Source: Alicyclobacillus sp. SO9 | GTDB taxonomy: Bacteria > Bacillota > Bacilli > Alicyclobacillales > Alicyclobacillaceae | Direction: 5' to 3' | NCBI RefSeq assembly: GCF_016406125.1 | Contig: NZ_CP066339.1 | Coordinates: 5,084,001-5,148,000 of the forward strand | Length of the DNA: 64,000 nt | Part shown: positions 1-8,688 of the stretch, one piece after another | Layout: every line of letters starts with the position of its first letter | How positions within the stretch are numbered: position 1 is the first letter of the stretch | The notes under the pieces: generated by a model | Told to the model about the DNA's origin: nothing | Databases searched by the model: none | The model's input: only the letters and a program-made list of their open reading frames with translations | Made by a program: the position numbers and the translations under genes

Positions 1-103
1 GAATCGCGGCCAAAATTAGCGCGGCGACAAGAAACCCCATCATTATCCAAGTGCGCTTTCTCCGATAGATCTTCATGTTTTCGTTTCCAATGAGTTTCAT
101 CAT
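1..103 (-). CDS. ABC-2 type permease, N-terminal fragment
   Basis: Only the first 34 codons are in the window; the gene runs off the left edge. The start is one of two adjacent ATGs (103 or 100) that overlap the TGA of the upstream ATPase gene in an ATGA arrangement, so the two are translationally coupled. The visible N-terminus has a short basic stretch (YRRKRT) followed by the beginning of a hydrophobic helix, as in ABC-2 permeases. The role as membrane partner of the ATPase is inferred from context. Confidence 0.6.
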   Translation of the reverse strand, partial: MMKLIGNENMKIYRRKRTWIMMGFLVAALILAAI

Positions 104-1230
104 TTCACTGCACCACCTGTCATCTCCAAGAAGGTTTCTTCCAGAGTTTTGCTTAGGGTTTGTACGCCGTAAATGCGTACTCCCTGCGAGTCGAGGGCGT
201 GGACGACATCCGGAACTTGTTCCCGGGTTAAAAGCATCTGAAGAACTGCTGTTGCAGTCGATCCCGGTTCTACTTCCGGCACAGTTGCTCCCGCCGCAGT
301 TGCTCCCGCCGCAGTTGCTTCCGGCACTGCGTTCTCTGTGGCAACGCCGTCCGGCGCAGTGGCTTCGGACACAGTTTCCTTGAGCGTTGCGCTCTCCGAC
401 ACTGGTCTCTCGGAGGCAACACCTTCCGAAGCGTGGTTAGCAGCACTGAGTTTGGTATCTGTCTCCACTTTGAGGTCAGGAAACGCCTCTGTGAGAATTC
501 TGCTGGCGACTGCTGCATTGTCGACTTCAATCACAACAGGCTGCTCCATGGCACTGTCTAACTGCTTGTCACGGATAGAACGAACGTCGATGAGTTTGCC
601 CGATTGGATAATGGCAACGCGATCGCACATGAGTTCCATCTCTGACAACAAGTGGCTGGAAACAATGACGGCGATGCCTTCGTTGGCCGCCAGGTTTCGG
701 AGGTAGTCGCGAAGTTCTCGGATTCCGGCGGGATCGAGGCCATTGGTAGGCTCGTCCAAAATGATGACGTCGGGACTACGAAGCAAAGCCTGTGCAAGTC
801 CGAGCCGCTGCCGCATTCCTAAAGAATAGGTTTTCACCTTATCGTGAATGCGGTCTTCCAGTCCCACTTGCTTGACGACTTCCATGATGCGATCCTGGGT
901 CACGCCGTTGGACATGTTTGCGTAGTGCTTCAGGTTCTGAAACCCTGTGAGAAATTTGTACATCTCTGGGTTTTCAACGATTGCCCCGACATGGCTCATA
1001 GCAGCCTTAAAGTTGTTGCGAACATCGTACCCGGCGATGTGTACATCACCCCGTGTAATGGAGATAAGGCCTACCATCATGCGGATGGTCGTCGTCTTCC
1101 CTGCTCCATTGGGTCCGAGCAAGCCAAAAACCTCACCCTTAGGGATATCAAAGGAAAGGCTGTCAACAATGGTTTTTCTACCAATCTTTTTTGTCAAATC
1201 TCGAATTTCGACAGCTGTGTTCGAAGTCAT
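100..1230 (-). CDS. ABC transporter ATP-binding protein with alanine-rich C-terminal insert
   Basis: ATPase of the BcrA/CcmA-type drug or lipid export family. Visible motifs are Walker A GPNGAGKTT (residues 39-47), signature YSLGMRQR (about 135), Walker B VIILDEPTNGLD (155-166) and the H-loop SSHLL (His193). At 376 aa it is about 70 aa longer than usual. The excess is a low-complexity Ala/Val/Glu/Thr stretch (about residues 262-335) containing the DNA-level repeat at about 281-330, placed before a normal C-terminal tail. The start ATG follows AAGGAGAACGCAG. It overlaps the downstream permease by 4 bp and probably energises it. Function is certain at family level; the substrate is unknown. Confidence 0.9.
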   Translation of the reverse strand: MTSNTAVEIRDLTKKIGRKTIVDSLSFDIPKGEVFGLLGPNGAGKTTTIRMMVGLISITRGDVHIAGYDVRNNFKAAMSHVGAIVENPEMYKFLTGFQNLKHYANMSNGVTQDRIMEVVKQVGLEDRIHDKVKTYSLGMRQRLGLAQALLRSPDVIILDEPTNGLDPAGIRELRDYLRNLAANEGIAVIVSSHLLSEMELMCDRVAIIQSGKLIDVRSIRDKQLDSAMEQPVVIEVDNAAVASRILTEAFPDLKVETDTKLSAANHASEGVASERPVSESATLKETVSEATAPDGVATENAVPEATAAGATAAGATVPEVEPGSTATAVLQMLLTREQVPDVVHALDSQGVRIYGVQTLSKTLEETFLEMTGGAVK

Positions 1231-1765
1231 CTGCGTTCTCCTTATCTGCTGGTTAATCGACGGACTTTACACCCGTTATACGGTCTACATGAATGGATGG
1301 TTCACTTTGACTTTGGTCAGACAATCACATTGTAATGGTCGAATAGAGACAGAGCGCTGCGCCTCCTTTTGTTCCTCCTCTTTATTTGACGCCGGAAATT
1401 CGGTATTCACTGCAAACAATTTGAAAATTAATTTCGATATAAAGTGTTATCGAACATGTTGACTCCATCGTTACCAGCATCGTTGACGGCATCCAAACGA
1501 ATCTGCAACTTTACTTTACACGTAGACTGTTCGCCTCTAGCACATGAGTTTAGTATTATTCTTCCCAAAATGGAAGAAGAATTACCGTCTGCTTATTTCT
1601 TCAATTTTGATACATCTGGCTAAACCTTCATCAATTTTATTTACTTCTACGCCACCGTGGTCTACAACCATACCCCTCCCCCGCCGCGCTGGGCCTTAGT
1701 CACGACGTCACCCATCTGCATACACTGATCAGAACGAATAATTGATGTAATGGGGGAACGATGCC
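1231..1765. other. 535-bp intergenic region
   Basis: I see no convincing gene here. It contains a short inverted repeat (TTCTTCC/GGAAGAA, 1559-1578, 6-nt loop) without a T-tract. It must hold the divergent promoters of the ABC operon and the peroxiredoxin gene, but no clear -35/-10 pair was recognised. Confidence 0.5.
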
Positions 1766-2392
1766 GTGACGGACCAAGGAAGTTTCGGACAGAAGTCGAT
1801 TGTCTTATCCTCAACCTATCCATCACAAGGTTGTGTGTCTCAGGGTGATGCAGCACCTGCATTTACTGCGGATGCTTTTGCAAAGGGAAAACAGCGGGAG
1901 GTTAAATTAGAGGATTACAGAGGTAAGTGGGTCGTTCTTGTCTTTTATTCAAGTGACTTTACCTTTGTCTGACCGACAGAACTGGCTGCGGTCGCAGTCA
2001 TTTATCCGAGGCTGAAAGAACTGGACGCCAAAGTCCTTGCTATAAGCACAGACAGCATCTACAGCCACAAAGTGTTTAGTGAAACCTCTCCCTCAATGCA
2101 GCATGTAAGCTATGCCCTGTTAAGCGACAGAAACCACCGCATCAGCAGAAGTTACGGTGTGTTGAATGAGGAAAAGGGGACGGCAATGAGATCGACCGTA
2201 ATTATCAATCCTGAAGGGCTCATCGAAGCGAAACTGGTGTATCCATCTCAGGTCGGAAGAAACACAGCAGAAGTCATTCGTATTTTAGAAGCACTGCAGT
2301 TTAACCGACAATCAAACTTGGGAGCACCCGCAAACTGGGTGCCTGGTAAACCAGGCATACCCATCGACATTTCACACGCAGGTAAAATATAG
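1766..2392 (+). CDS. Peroxiredoxin (AhpC/Prx1 family), probable selenoprotein with in-frame TGA at codon 69
   Basis: Thiol peroxidase family that reduces H2O2 and organic peroxides. The frame is open from GTG 1766 (GGGGGAA upstream) to 2392 except for one TGA at 1970-1972. That TGA falls exactly on the peroxidatic residue: DFTFV-(TGA)-PTEL against the family motif TFVCPTE. Homology continues without a frame change (STDSIYSH, SPSM, LLSDR, GRNTAEVIRIL, PANWVPGKPGIP). The position where 2-Cys members have the resolving Cys (VCPANW) is Ala (GAPANW), so this would be a 1-Sec enzyme; the only cysteine is Cys23. A SECIS-like hairpin follows the TGA (separate entry). No selA, selB, selC or selD is in the window. 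The alternative is a nonsense-mutated pseudogene, but the exact position and the hairpin argue for Sec. Confidence 0.82.
1983..2000 (+). promoter_or_regulatory. Bacterial SECIS-like hairpin for UGA-selenocysteine decoding
   Basis: Seven-bp stem (1983-1989 with 1994-2000, one G-U pair) closed by the 4-nt loop GGUC at 1990-1993. The loop GGU begins 18 nt after the UGA. In E. coli fdhF the apical GGU also lies about 18-21 nt after the UGA, and loop G and U are the bases known to be bound by SelB. The element lies inside the coding sequence, as bacterial SECIS elements do. Confidence 0.75.
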
Positions 2393-2513
2393 AAGCAAAA
2401 GCACTTAGCCACGGCTCATGTCGAGCTAAGCTGATAATAACGACTGGCTAAAACTCACAAACCCTATAATCCAGGACATGGCCCCACATCATTGTTTTGG
2501 AGAAACCAGGACT

Positions 2514-2545
2514 GCCTGATGGTTTTGCCATCAGGCTTATTTTGT
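2514..2545 (+). terminator. Rho-independent terminator after the peroxiredoxin gene
   Basis: Perfect 9-bp stem GCCTGATGG/CCATCAGGC with loop TTTTG, followed by TTATTTTGT. It lies about 120 bp after the peroxiredoxin stop. Confidence 0.85.
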
Positions 2546-2610
2546 CCTACAGTCTGCGACTGAATGTTTGCTAAAATAAGGACAAGACAGTTTTCCGGGA
2601 GCTGGTTCAA

Positions 2611-2838
2611 GTGGTGATTGCAGCCGTCATTTTTTGGATTGTCTTTTTAGGAGCCGCAGTGTATCTCTTTAGAACAGGACGAATGAAACCCTATGAGCTT
2701 GTTGTGTATATCACTGGCTTGGTGGGCGGCACCCTTATGACCCTTGCGGGAAAAAGTGCGCTCGGTTACTTTGGAGTTTTCTTGTTCACCTTATTTATGT
2801 TGTGGGAATTGGTACGAACAGTGAGAGAGAAAAAGTAA
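2611..2838 (+). CDS. Small membrane protein, two predicted helices
   Basis: 75-aa protein with hydrophobic helices at about residues 1-20 and 45-65 and a basic tail (VREKK). GTG start, with GGGAGCTGG upstream. I do not recognise a family. It is monocistronic, between the terminator at 2514 and the convergent ABC pair. Confidence 0.6.
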   Translation: MVIAAVIFWIVFLGAAVYLFRTGRMKPYELVVYITGLVGGTLMTLAGKSALGYFGVFLFTLFMLWELVRTVREKK

Positions 2839-2884
2839 TGGCGATGTCTGGACAAGGATGAGCAGACACTGCCTACCTGCGTGC

Positions 2885-3592
2885 CTACTTGAACGTTCTT
2901 GTGCCAACCGTTCTAATAAAGACGAGTAACAGAACTGCTGTGTAAATGAATCCCCAGGCTAAAGCCAAGATGTGTTGCCACACAGGAAAAGCCGACCATT
3001 GTGAAGCGACGGCGACAATTGGTGACACAGGAGGAAGCAGCCATGGAATAACGTGGACTGGCAGTGGCAGAGAGCGGACCATTTGCTCACTGCTTACTGC
3101 TAAAGCGGCTGTAAGTAAAGCCACCAAGACGGCGGTTCTCTTCTTTGCAATGAGGCTCTGTGTAAAGTACAGACCAATTGCTGTGCCCAGCAGTGCCATT
3201 GAGATGTTCTCAATGAATGCAATCGACATCTTACCTACTGTCAGCGATACTGCGAAACGCTGCAGCAGGATTGGATAAAGAAGCGAGCAGGCTGCGGCAA
3301 AAAGCCCCAGTAATATCGCATAAATGACTTTGCCAACAAGATATTTTTGAAGACTGCCCATGTGCAGAACTGTAATTTGCTGCTGTGTCGGATGTTCAAG
3401 ATTTGTAAAGCCGTAGGCTAACCACAGGGATGCCAGGAAGACCCACATCCCTCCAAAAGAATAACTCTGCAGAACATGGTTCGAACTGTCGCTGTAGACA
3501 ATCATGAGTGTTGCAAAGAGAAACAGAACGGGCGCTGTATACAAGTACGAGCGTAGATAGTAGCGGTGGATGTATCCTAGATAGTGTGTCAT
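2885..3592 (-). CDS. Putative ABC transporter permease, six-helix type
   Basis: 235-aa integral membrane protein with about six hydrophobic segments. Its ATG shares one base with the TGA of the upstream ATPase gene (TGATG), so the two form a translationally coupled pair. It probably worked as the membrane half of an ABC exporter. Because the paired ATPase has lost essential motifs, the system may be inactive or depend on another ATPase. Confidence 0.65.
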   Translation of the reverse strand: MTHYLGYIHRYYLRSYLYTAPVLFLFATLMIVYSDSSNHVLQSYSFGGMWVFLASLWLAYGFTNLEHPTQQQITVLHMGSLQKYLVGKVIYAILLGLFAAACSLLYPILLQRFAVSLTVGKMSIAFIENISMALLGTAIGLYFTQSLIAKKRTAVLVALLTAALAVSSEQMVRSLPLPVHVIPWLLPPVSPIVAVASQWSAFPVWQHILALAWGFIYTAVLLLVFIRTVGTRTFK

Positions 3593-4167
3593 CAGTTTAT
3601 ACCTCGGGCGGACAGAGGGTTGAGAGACAAAATGGTTGCATTCAACTGCAATAATTTGTGCAGGACCTCATCACTCTTGCTGCGCGTCACATGAAAAGTG
3701 GTTCTGCCGTTTTGTCTCTTCATCCAGACCACTCCAGGAATGGTATCCAAAGACGCTGTATGAGTCTGCGACGGCACGTGAGCTTGAATGACAATGACCT
3801 CTTCGTCAGCGCTTTTCTGATTCAGGACATCGGACAGAATGTTCCCCTCATGGATATGTACGACCCGGTTTGCTAACAAATCTACAAGATGAGAGTATTC
3901 CAGCGGTGAAAATCGGAGTTTTGGAAAGCGTGCGGGTACGAAACCAATTTTGAGAGAATCCGGAGACACCCGTCTTGTTCCTTCAGATACGGGCTCCAAT
4001 CCAGATATGATACGCAAAAGCGTTGTTTTCCCGGATCCGTTCTGCCCGACAACGGCTAAAGACTGAGGAGAATGAAGGGACAAAGAAATGTTACTGAGGA
4101 CTGTGTTGCCTCCAAATTTCTTGGTTATGTTATCCAATCGCAAGATTACCTGGCCGGGAAAATTCAC
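3592..4167 (-). CDS. ABC ATPase with an internal deletion of the signature and Walker B region
   Basis: 191 aa against the usual 210-240 or more. The N-terminal half is normal (FGGNTVLSNISL, Walker A VGQNGSGKTTLL, GFVPARFPKLRFSPLEY). It then jumps directly to SHLVDLLANRVVHIHEGNIL, which corresponds to the H-loop and the strand after it. The Q-loop-to-D-loop segment, with the LSGGQ-type signature, Walker B and catalytic Glu, is missing, about 80-90 residues, yet the frame is intact. As encoded it should not hydrolyse ATP. GTG start after GGGGGCGGCACT. Probably a decaying gene; a regulatory role is possible but not shown. Confidence 0.75.
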   Translation of the reverse strand: MNFPGQVILRLDNITKKFGGNTVLSNISLSLHSPQSLAVVGQNGSGKTTLLRIISGLEPVSEGTRRVSPDSLKIGFVPARFPKLRFSPLEYSHLVDLLANRVVHIHEGNILSDVLNQKSADEEVIVIQAHVPSQTHTASLDTIPGVVWMKRQNGRTTFHVTRSKSDEVLHKLLQLNATILSLNPLSARGIN

Positions 4168-4215
4168 AGTGCCGCCCCCTTGCTGGACTTTGTTAGAAAC
4201 AGCTCCATCTACTTT

Positions 4216-4929
4216 TCAGCAGCAATGAGATAGAAACGCTGTTACTTTGGAAATCACTGTGTCTGATTCAACATCTAAACACACGTGGTGACGCGAACGC
4301 GGAAGCTGGTGAATCTCGCGATGAGGTGACTGCACACTGTTATACACGTATTGCGAACTTTTGGGATGAATGACTTCATCCATGTCACCCTGAATAATAC
4401 AAACCGGGACCGTCACCTTGTACAGAACTTGCTTTGCTCTTCGAACCACGCTTCCAAACTGGACTACACTGCTGGGAGGCGTGACCAAAAAACCGCTGGG
4501 ACGCTTGCGCAGATACTCTGATTCCTCACTGGAAGACTGAAAGTGGCCCTTTAGGAAAACCTTTGCTTGTCGAAGCAAGAGTTCAGGGCTGGCATAATTC
4601 AAAGCCGGTGACAGCATGGTCAGCGAGGCAATGGGCTGTTTGCTGGCCAGTATTGCGGCAATAAGAGCGCCCATTGAAAAGCCGATGAGATGGACCGGCC
4701 CCCGCTCTAGAGCCTCTATGACAGGTTTTTCTGCGCTGTCAATCCACTGGTCTGCCGAGACCCCGCTGAGGCCAGAGTAGGTACCGTCGTGCCCCGCCAA
4801 GTGTGGAACGGACACGTGATACTCCAGCTCACGCAGTGCTTCAGTCAGCGGAGCCAACTCAGTTGGATCCCCGGTAAACCCGTGCAGCAAAACACAGTAT
4901 TCCTCTCTCACAAGGTTCGCCTGCCTCAT
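4216..4929 (-). CDS. Alpha/beta hydrolase, carboxylesterase Est30-like
   Basis: 237-aa serine hydrolase. Visible are the oxyanion motif HGFTGDPTEL near the N-terminus, the nucleophile elbow GFSMGA, the acid GDMDEVIHP and the catalytic His region SRHHVCLD. No signal peptide, so cytoplasmic. Length and the GFTG motif fit the thermostable Bacillus Est30 carboxylesterase and monoacylglycerol lipase group. Its start overlaps the stop of the upstream epimerase gene by 4 bp. Confidence 0.85.
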   Translation of the reverse strand: MRQANLVREEYCVLLHGFTGDPTELAPLTEALRELEYHVSVPHLAGHDGTYSGLSGVSADQWIDSAEKPVIEALERGPVHLIGFSMGALIAAILASKQPIASLTMLSPALNYASPELLLRQAKVFLKGHFQSSSEESEYLRKRPSGFLVTPPSSVVQFGSVVRRAKQVLYKVTVPVCIIQGDMDEVIHPKSSQYVYNSVQSPHREIHQLPRSRHHVCLDVESDTVISKVTAFLSHCC

Positions 4930-5780
4930 TGTAGACTCTCGCTAAATCCTAACTCCCAACTGGGATATGTCGGTCTCCATCCATATTCTCTCCTGGCCTT
5001 TCGATTCGATGCTCCCCGTTCCCAGCCTTCACAAGTCTGGCTTACAGGGGGCATAGGTGCACCTAATGCCTTTGCATACACTGGAACCCACTGTGTTCCA
5101 GGAGCAGGATTATCATCTACTATATTTACAGCACCGTTTGGCCACTGCAACGCTTCAACAGCAGCGTGTGCGGCATCCGCAACATGCAGGAAGGACTCAA
5201 TGCCGGGCGTGGCCGTAAGTTCCCCTGCAAGTACTTGTTGGGCCGTCATTTCATCTTTGTCATACCAAGTACCGGGTCCATACAGTTTCCCGTAACGGAG
5301 TATCACGTATTGCGGGAGTTCTGAAACTGCGTGTTCTAAAGCGGTCACTCCACGGACGAACCGCCCTCTGGCACCATCAGCCTCACTGTCAAGGGCATCT
5401 GCTTCCACTGCGAGACCGTCTCCTAGTGCATAGGCCCATGCAACACTCTGCGCAACGATGTGATTGACTCCCGCTCTAAGACACGCATCTACAAGATTTC
5501 TTGGACCCTCGATTCGCACTCTGCTGTTCTCAGCAAAGTCCATGTCACTGAGAGCCGTGAGCTGATGCATCACAACATCGGGTCGAACCTCTCTCAGTAC
5601 AGCAGTAAGGCTTTCTAAGTCATAGACATCTGCCACCACTGCACGGGCGCCAGTCTTTTCAATGGAAGCTGCTTTCTCAGTCCGTCGTGTTGTTCCGACC
5701 ACTTGATGACCGGCTTGAACTAACATAGGCAGCAGCAGTCTTCCGACTGCACCCGTTGCTCCCGCAATAAATATCTTCAT
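4926..5780 (-). CDS. NAD(P)-dependent epimerase/dehydratase-family oxidoreductase
   Basis: 284 aa from ATG 5780, chosen because AGGAGG lies just upstream and the protein then begins directly with the Rossmann motif MKIFIAGATGAVG. Extended-SDR features include DVYDLESL and the hydrophobic VMHQLTAL strand. The usual YxxxK is not obvious (LRYGKLYGPG fits the extended family). It resembles NAD-binding proteins of unknown substrate. It is coupled to the downstream esterase. Confidence 0.75.
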   Translation of the reverse strand: MKIFIAGATGAVGRLLLPMLVQAGHQVVGTTRRTEKAASIEKTGARAVVADVYDLESLTAVLREVRPDVVMHQLTALSDMDFAENSRVRIEGPRNLVDACLRAGVNHIVAQSVAWAYALGDGLAVEADALDSEADGARGRFVRGVTALEHAVSELPQYVILRYGKLYGPGTWYDKDEMTAQQVLAGELTATPGIESFLHVADAAHAAVEALQWPNGAVNIVDDNPAPGTQWVPVYAKALGAPMPPVSQTCEGWERGASNRKARREYGWRPTYPSWELGFSESLQ

Positions 5781-5826
5781 GAGGCTCCTCCTTGTGGCTG
5801 GTCTGCTCTTCAAAAGTGTTCTGTCC

Positions 5827-6357
5827 TTATGTACAGGTGGCATAGACAAGCACATCTTGTCCATTTCGCTTGATTTCCTTTTCGAGCTTCATGCCAATGT
5901 GCAGAGCGACTTTCCGTGATCCGGTGTTTCCGGGCTGAATGAGAGATACGAATCTGCTGTTCTCCAACTCCTGTGTTCCATACTCCTTTAGTCTCGCCGC
6001 GGCTTCAGTCGCATAACCTTGCATCCAGTATTCGCGAGCAATCCAATATCCTATCTCCAGTTCTATGGCATCATCCACAACTTGCAAAACAATCCCAGCG
6101 TGTCCAATTGCGGACCTGTCCGTCTTTCTCTCAAGAATCCTCAGTCCCATCATCTCTCCGGTTGCATACATGTCGTAAATCCGGCTTAAAAAAGTTCTAG
6201 CCTCCGCCTTGTCCCTTACCTGGCCGTTGCCAATGTAGCGCATGACTTCGGGATTTGCCAGCAACGCTTCAAGAAAAGGCAGGTCTTCGTCACAGTATCG
6301 TCGGAACACAAGCCGCCGTGACTCTAGTTCTGACCTTGAGTCTGTAGACGACAACAT
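5827..6357 (-). CDS. GNAT acetyltransferase, RimJ/RimL type
   Basis: 176 aa. N-terminal strand ESRRLVFRRYCDEDLPFL, then GHAGIVLQVVDDAIELEIGYWIAREYWMQGYATEAA with the acetyl-CoA loop-like Q-G-Y-A/T element, and NTGSRKVALHIGMKLE near the end, all typical of N-acyltransferases acting on small molecules or ribosomal proteins. Start at ATG 6357 behind GGAGGTGATGA. The substrate cannot be assigned. It is probably the first gene of the 6357-4216 minus-strand operon. Confidence 0.85.
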   Translation of the reverse strand: MLSSTDSRSELESRRLVFRRYCDEDLPFLEALLANPEVMRYIGNGQVRDKAEARTFLSRIYDMYATGEMMGLRILERKTDRSAIGHAGIVLQVVDDAIELEIGYWIAREYWMQGYATEAAARLKEYGTQELENSRFVSLIQPGNTGSRKVALHIGMKLEKEIKRNGQDVLVYATCT

Positions 6358-6489
6358 TCATCACCTCCCGGAGTTCGTTGTCTATGCTGCTGTCAAAATC
6401 ATTCCTTTATCGGTCATCCATCTGGCATCCTTGGAACCGTGTCTTAATTATAATAGAATCACTTACAACAGTCCTAAGGAGGTTGTGCA

Positions 6490-8535
6490 TTGTCTTCATT
6501 TGCTCATAAACAGGATGGTGTTTTTCCTGCTGTTTGTTCATTGGACTGCCCGGATCAGTGCGGTCTGCTCGTTCATAAAAAGGACGGAAAGATTGTCAAA
6601 GTGGAAGGGGACCCAAGCCATCCGGTGACGCAAGGACACATTTGCAACAAAGTGCGTCAACTTCCTGAACGCATTTATGACAAAGATCGGCTGCAATACC
6701 CGCTGAAACGTATCGGCAAGAAGGGTGAAGGCGTGTTTCAACGCATAACTTGGGATGAAGCAATTGCGACAATTACCGCTAAATGGAAAGAACGGATTGA
6801 AAACCAGGGTCCGGACAGAATCCTTCCCTATAGTTTTTACGGTAATATGGGTCAGGTACATGCTGAAGGCATGGACAGACGTTTCTTCAACCGTCTTGGT
6901 GCCAGCCGTCTCGACCAGACCATTTGCAATTCTGCCGGCAGCGCAGGCTACGGGTACACCATGGGTGGAAGCTTCGGTACTCCGCCGGAAGATACCATCC
7001 ATGCAAAGCTCTTTATCTTCTGGGGGATTAACGCAGTCAGCACGAACATGCACCAGGTGGCAATTGCTGAAAGAGCGCGCAAGCACGGTGCTAAAATCGT
7101 TGTCATCGATGTCCACAAAAACCAGACAGGAAGATGGGCAGACTGGTTTATCCCAGTTCTACCTGGAACGGATACAGCCCTCGCACTTGGTCTGATGCAC
7201 GTTTTGTTTGAGCAAAACTATGTGAATGAAGGCTTTCTTAGGGACTACACCGTGGGCTCTGAAGAGCTTCGTCATCACGTAAAGCAGTACACACCAGAAA
7301 TCGTTTCGAAGCTTACCGGTGTACCTGCTGCGAACATTAACCGACTGGCCGCACTATATGGCGAGACGCTGCCTTCGTTCATTCGGATTGGCAACGGTCT
7401 GCAGCACCATGACAACGGCGGTATGGCCGTACGTACCATTGCGTGCTTACCTGCGTTAACAGGCCAGTGGCTGCATCAAGGCGGAGGCGCCCTGAAGGGG
7501 AACTCTGGCTACTTGCAAACGAACTCCGTCAACCTGCAGCGTCCACACTTGAGAGCAAACAAGCGAACTCGAACAGTGAACATGAATCAACTCGGGGACG
7601 CCTTGTTGTCTCTCTTGCCGCCGATTCTGTCTCTGTACGTGTACAACAGCAATCCAGCCATCGTGGCTCCGGAAGGCACAAAGGTAAGACAGGGTTTAAT
7701 GCGGGAAAATCTGTTTACCGTTGTTCACGATTTGTTTGTGACGGAAACCGCAAAATACGCCGACATCGTACTTCCAGCAACGTCTTCCTTTGAGAATACG
7801 GATTTATATACCAGCTACTGGCATCAGTACATGCAACTGCAGCAGCCCGTGGCAGCACCGTATGGTGAATCCAAGTCGAATTCAGATGTCTTCCGGCTCC
7901 TCGCAAAGGCTATGGGCTATGATGACCCGGAGTTCGATGACACAGACGTTGAAATGATTCAACAAGCCCTAGACAACCCTTCGAATCCCAGAATTCAAAA
8001 CATCACCTTCGATGAACTTCGCGCTCGCAACTTCATGAAGGCCCAAAGCAAACCGCTGTTTCCAGGCAGGTTGCCAACGCCAAGCGGGAAAATTGAGTTG
8101 TATTCAGAACAAATGGCGCGGCACGGGTATCCTCCGCTTCCCACGTTCAAACCTCTGATACAAGACAGCGATGCTCCGTACTTGTTTGTACCGGGTCCAA
8201 ATCACCACTTTCTGAACACTACCTTTGCAAACAATATGCTGCACCAGCAGTTGGCAAAAGAACCGAAACTGTATATGAATGGTCAGGATGCGGAGAATGC
8301 GGGTATTAACGACGGCGATGTTGTTTCCGTCTACAACCACCGCGGCATCTGCACCCTGACTGCAGCCGTGGGGGAAGATGTGCTGCCAGGAGTCGTCGTG
8401 AGCCAGGGGCTTTTTGCAGAAGGAGCAGAAGGCGACAATTTGGTCAATACGCTTACACCTGACCGTTTGGCAGATATGGGCGGAGGGGCCACGTTTTTCT
8501 CGGGCAGAGTCTATGTCGAAAAAATGGGAAAGTAG
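6490..8535 (+). CDS. Molybdopterin-dependent oxidoreductase (YoaE-like)
   Basis: 681 aa, TTG start 8 nt after AAGGAGG. The N-terminal [4Fe-4S] ligands are Cys16, Cys20, Cys24 and Cys52 (CSLDCPDQC ... HIC). The molybdopterin domains follow (FYGNMGQVH, TICNSAGSAGYGYTMG, LFIFWGINAVSTNMHQ, IRIGNGLQHHDNGGMAVR), then a C-terminal molydopterin dinucleotide-binding domain (NHHFLNTTFAN, DGDVVSVYNHRG). The NSAGSAG segment aligns with YoaE-type enzymes rather than the Sec/Cys of formate dehydrogenases. There is no Tat signal and no partner subunit next door, so it is probably cytoplasmic. The substrate is unknown. Confidence 0.88.
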   Translation: MSSFAHKQDGVFPAVCSLDCPDQCGLLVHKKDGKIVKVEGDPSHPVTQGHICNKVRQLPERIYDKDRLQYPLKRIGKKGEGVFQRITWDEAIATITAKWKERIENQGPDRILPYSFYGNMGQVHAEGMDRRFFNRLGASRLDQTICNSAGSAGYGYTMGGSFGTPPEDTIHAKLFIFWGINAVSTNMHQVAIAERARKHGAKIVVIDVHKNQTGRWADWFIPVLPGTDTALALGLMHVLFEQNYVNEGFLRDYTVGSEELRHHVKQYTPEIVSKLTGVPAANINRLAALYGETLPSFIRIGNGLQHHDNGGMAVRTIACLPALTGQWLHQGGGALKGNSGYLQTNSVNLQRPHLRANKRTRTVNMNQLGDALLSLLPPILSLYVYNSNPAIVAPEGTKVRQGLMRENLFTVVHDLFVTETAKYADIVLPATSSFENTDLYTSYWHQYMQLQQPVAAPYGESKSNSDVFRLLAKAMGYDDPEFDDTDVEMIQQALDNPSNPRIQNITFDELRARNFMKAQSKPLFPGRLPTPSGKIELYSEQMARHGYPPLPTFKPLIQDSDAPYLFVPGPNHHFLNTTFANNMLHQQLAKEPKLYMNGQDAENAGINDGDVVSVYNHRGICTLTAAVGEDVLPGVVVSQGLFAEGAEGDNLVNTLTPDRLADMGGGATFFSGRVYVEKMGK

Positions 8536-8622
8536 CTTCGCGATCCAGCTTGAAATCAGGAGTGAATGTGAAGAAGGACTGATTAGCGGGCAACATGCAC
8601 AGACAGTTTTGTTCCATCCAGG

Positions 8623-8652
8623 GAGGCGGGCTCAGCAACCTCTACCCGCCTC
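8623..8652. terminator. Possible terminator between converging genes
   Basis: Perfect 8-bp GC stem GAGGCGGG/CCCGCCTC with a 14-nt loop in the 150-bp gap between the oxidoreductase and the exported-protein gene. It has no real T-tract on either side, so its efficiency is doubtful. Confidence 0.4.
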
Positions 8653-8688
8653 GGTTCCATTTATGCTCTCGTTGAACTGCAGTATCGT

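Noticed and set aside
6449-6454. TATAAT as the -10 of the molybdopterin oxidoreductase gene
   Set aside because: No acceptable -35 at 16-18 bp and no TG extension, so I did not annotate a promoter.
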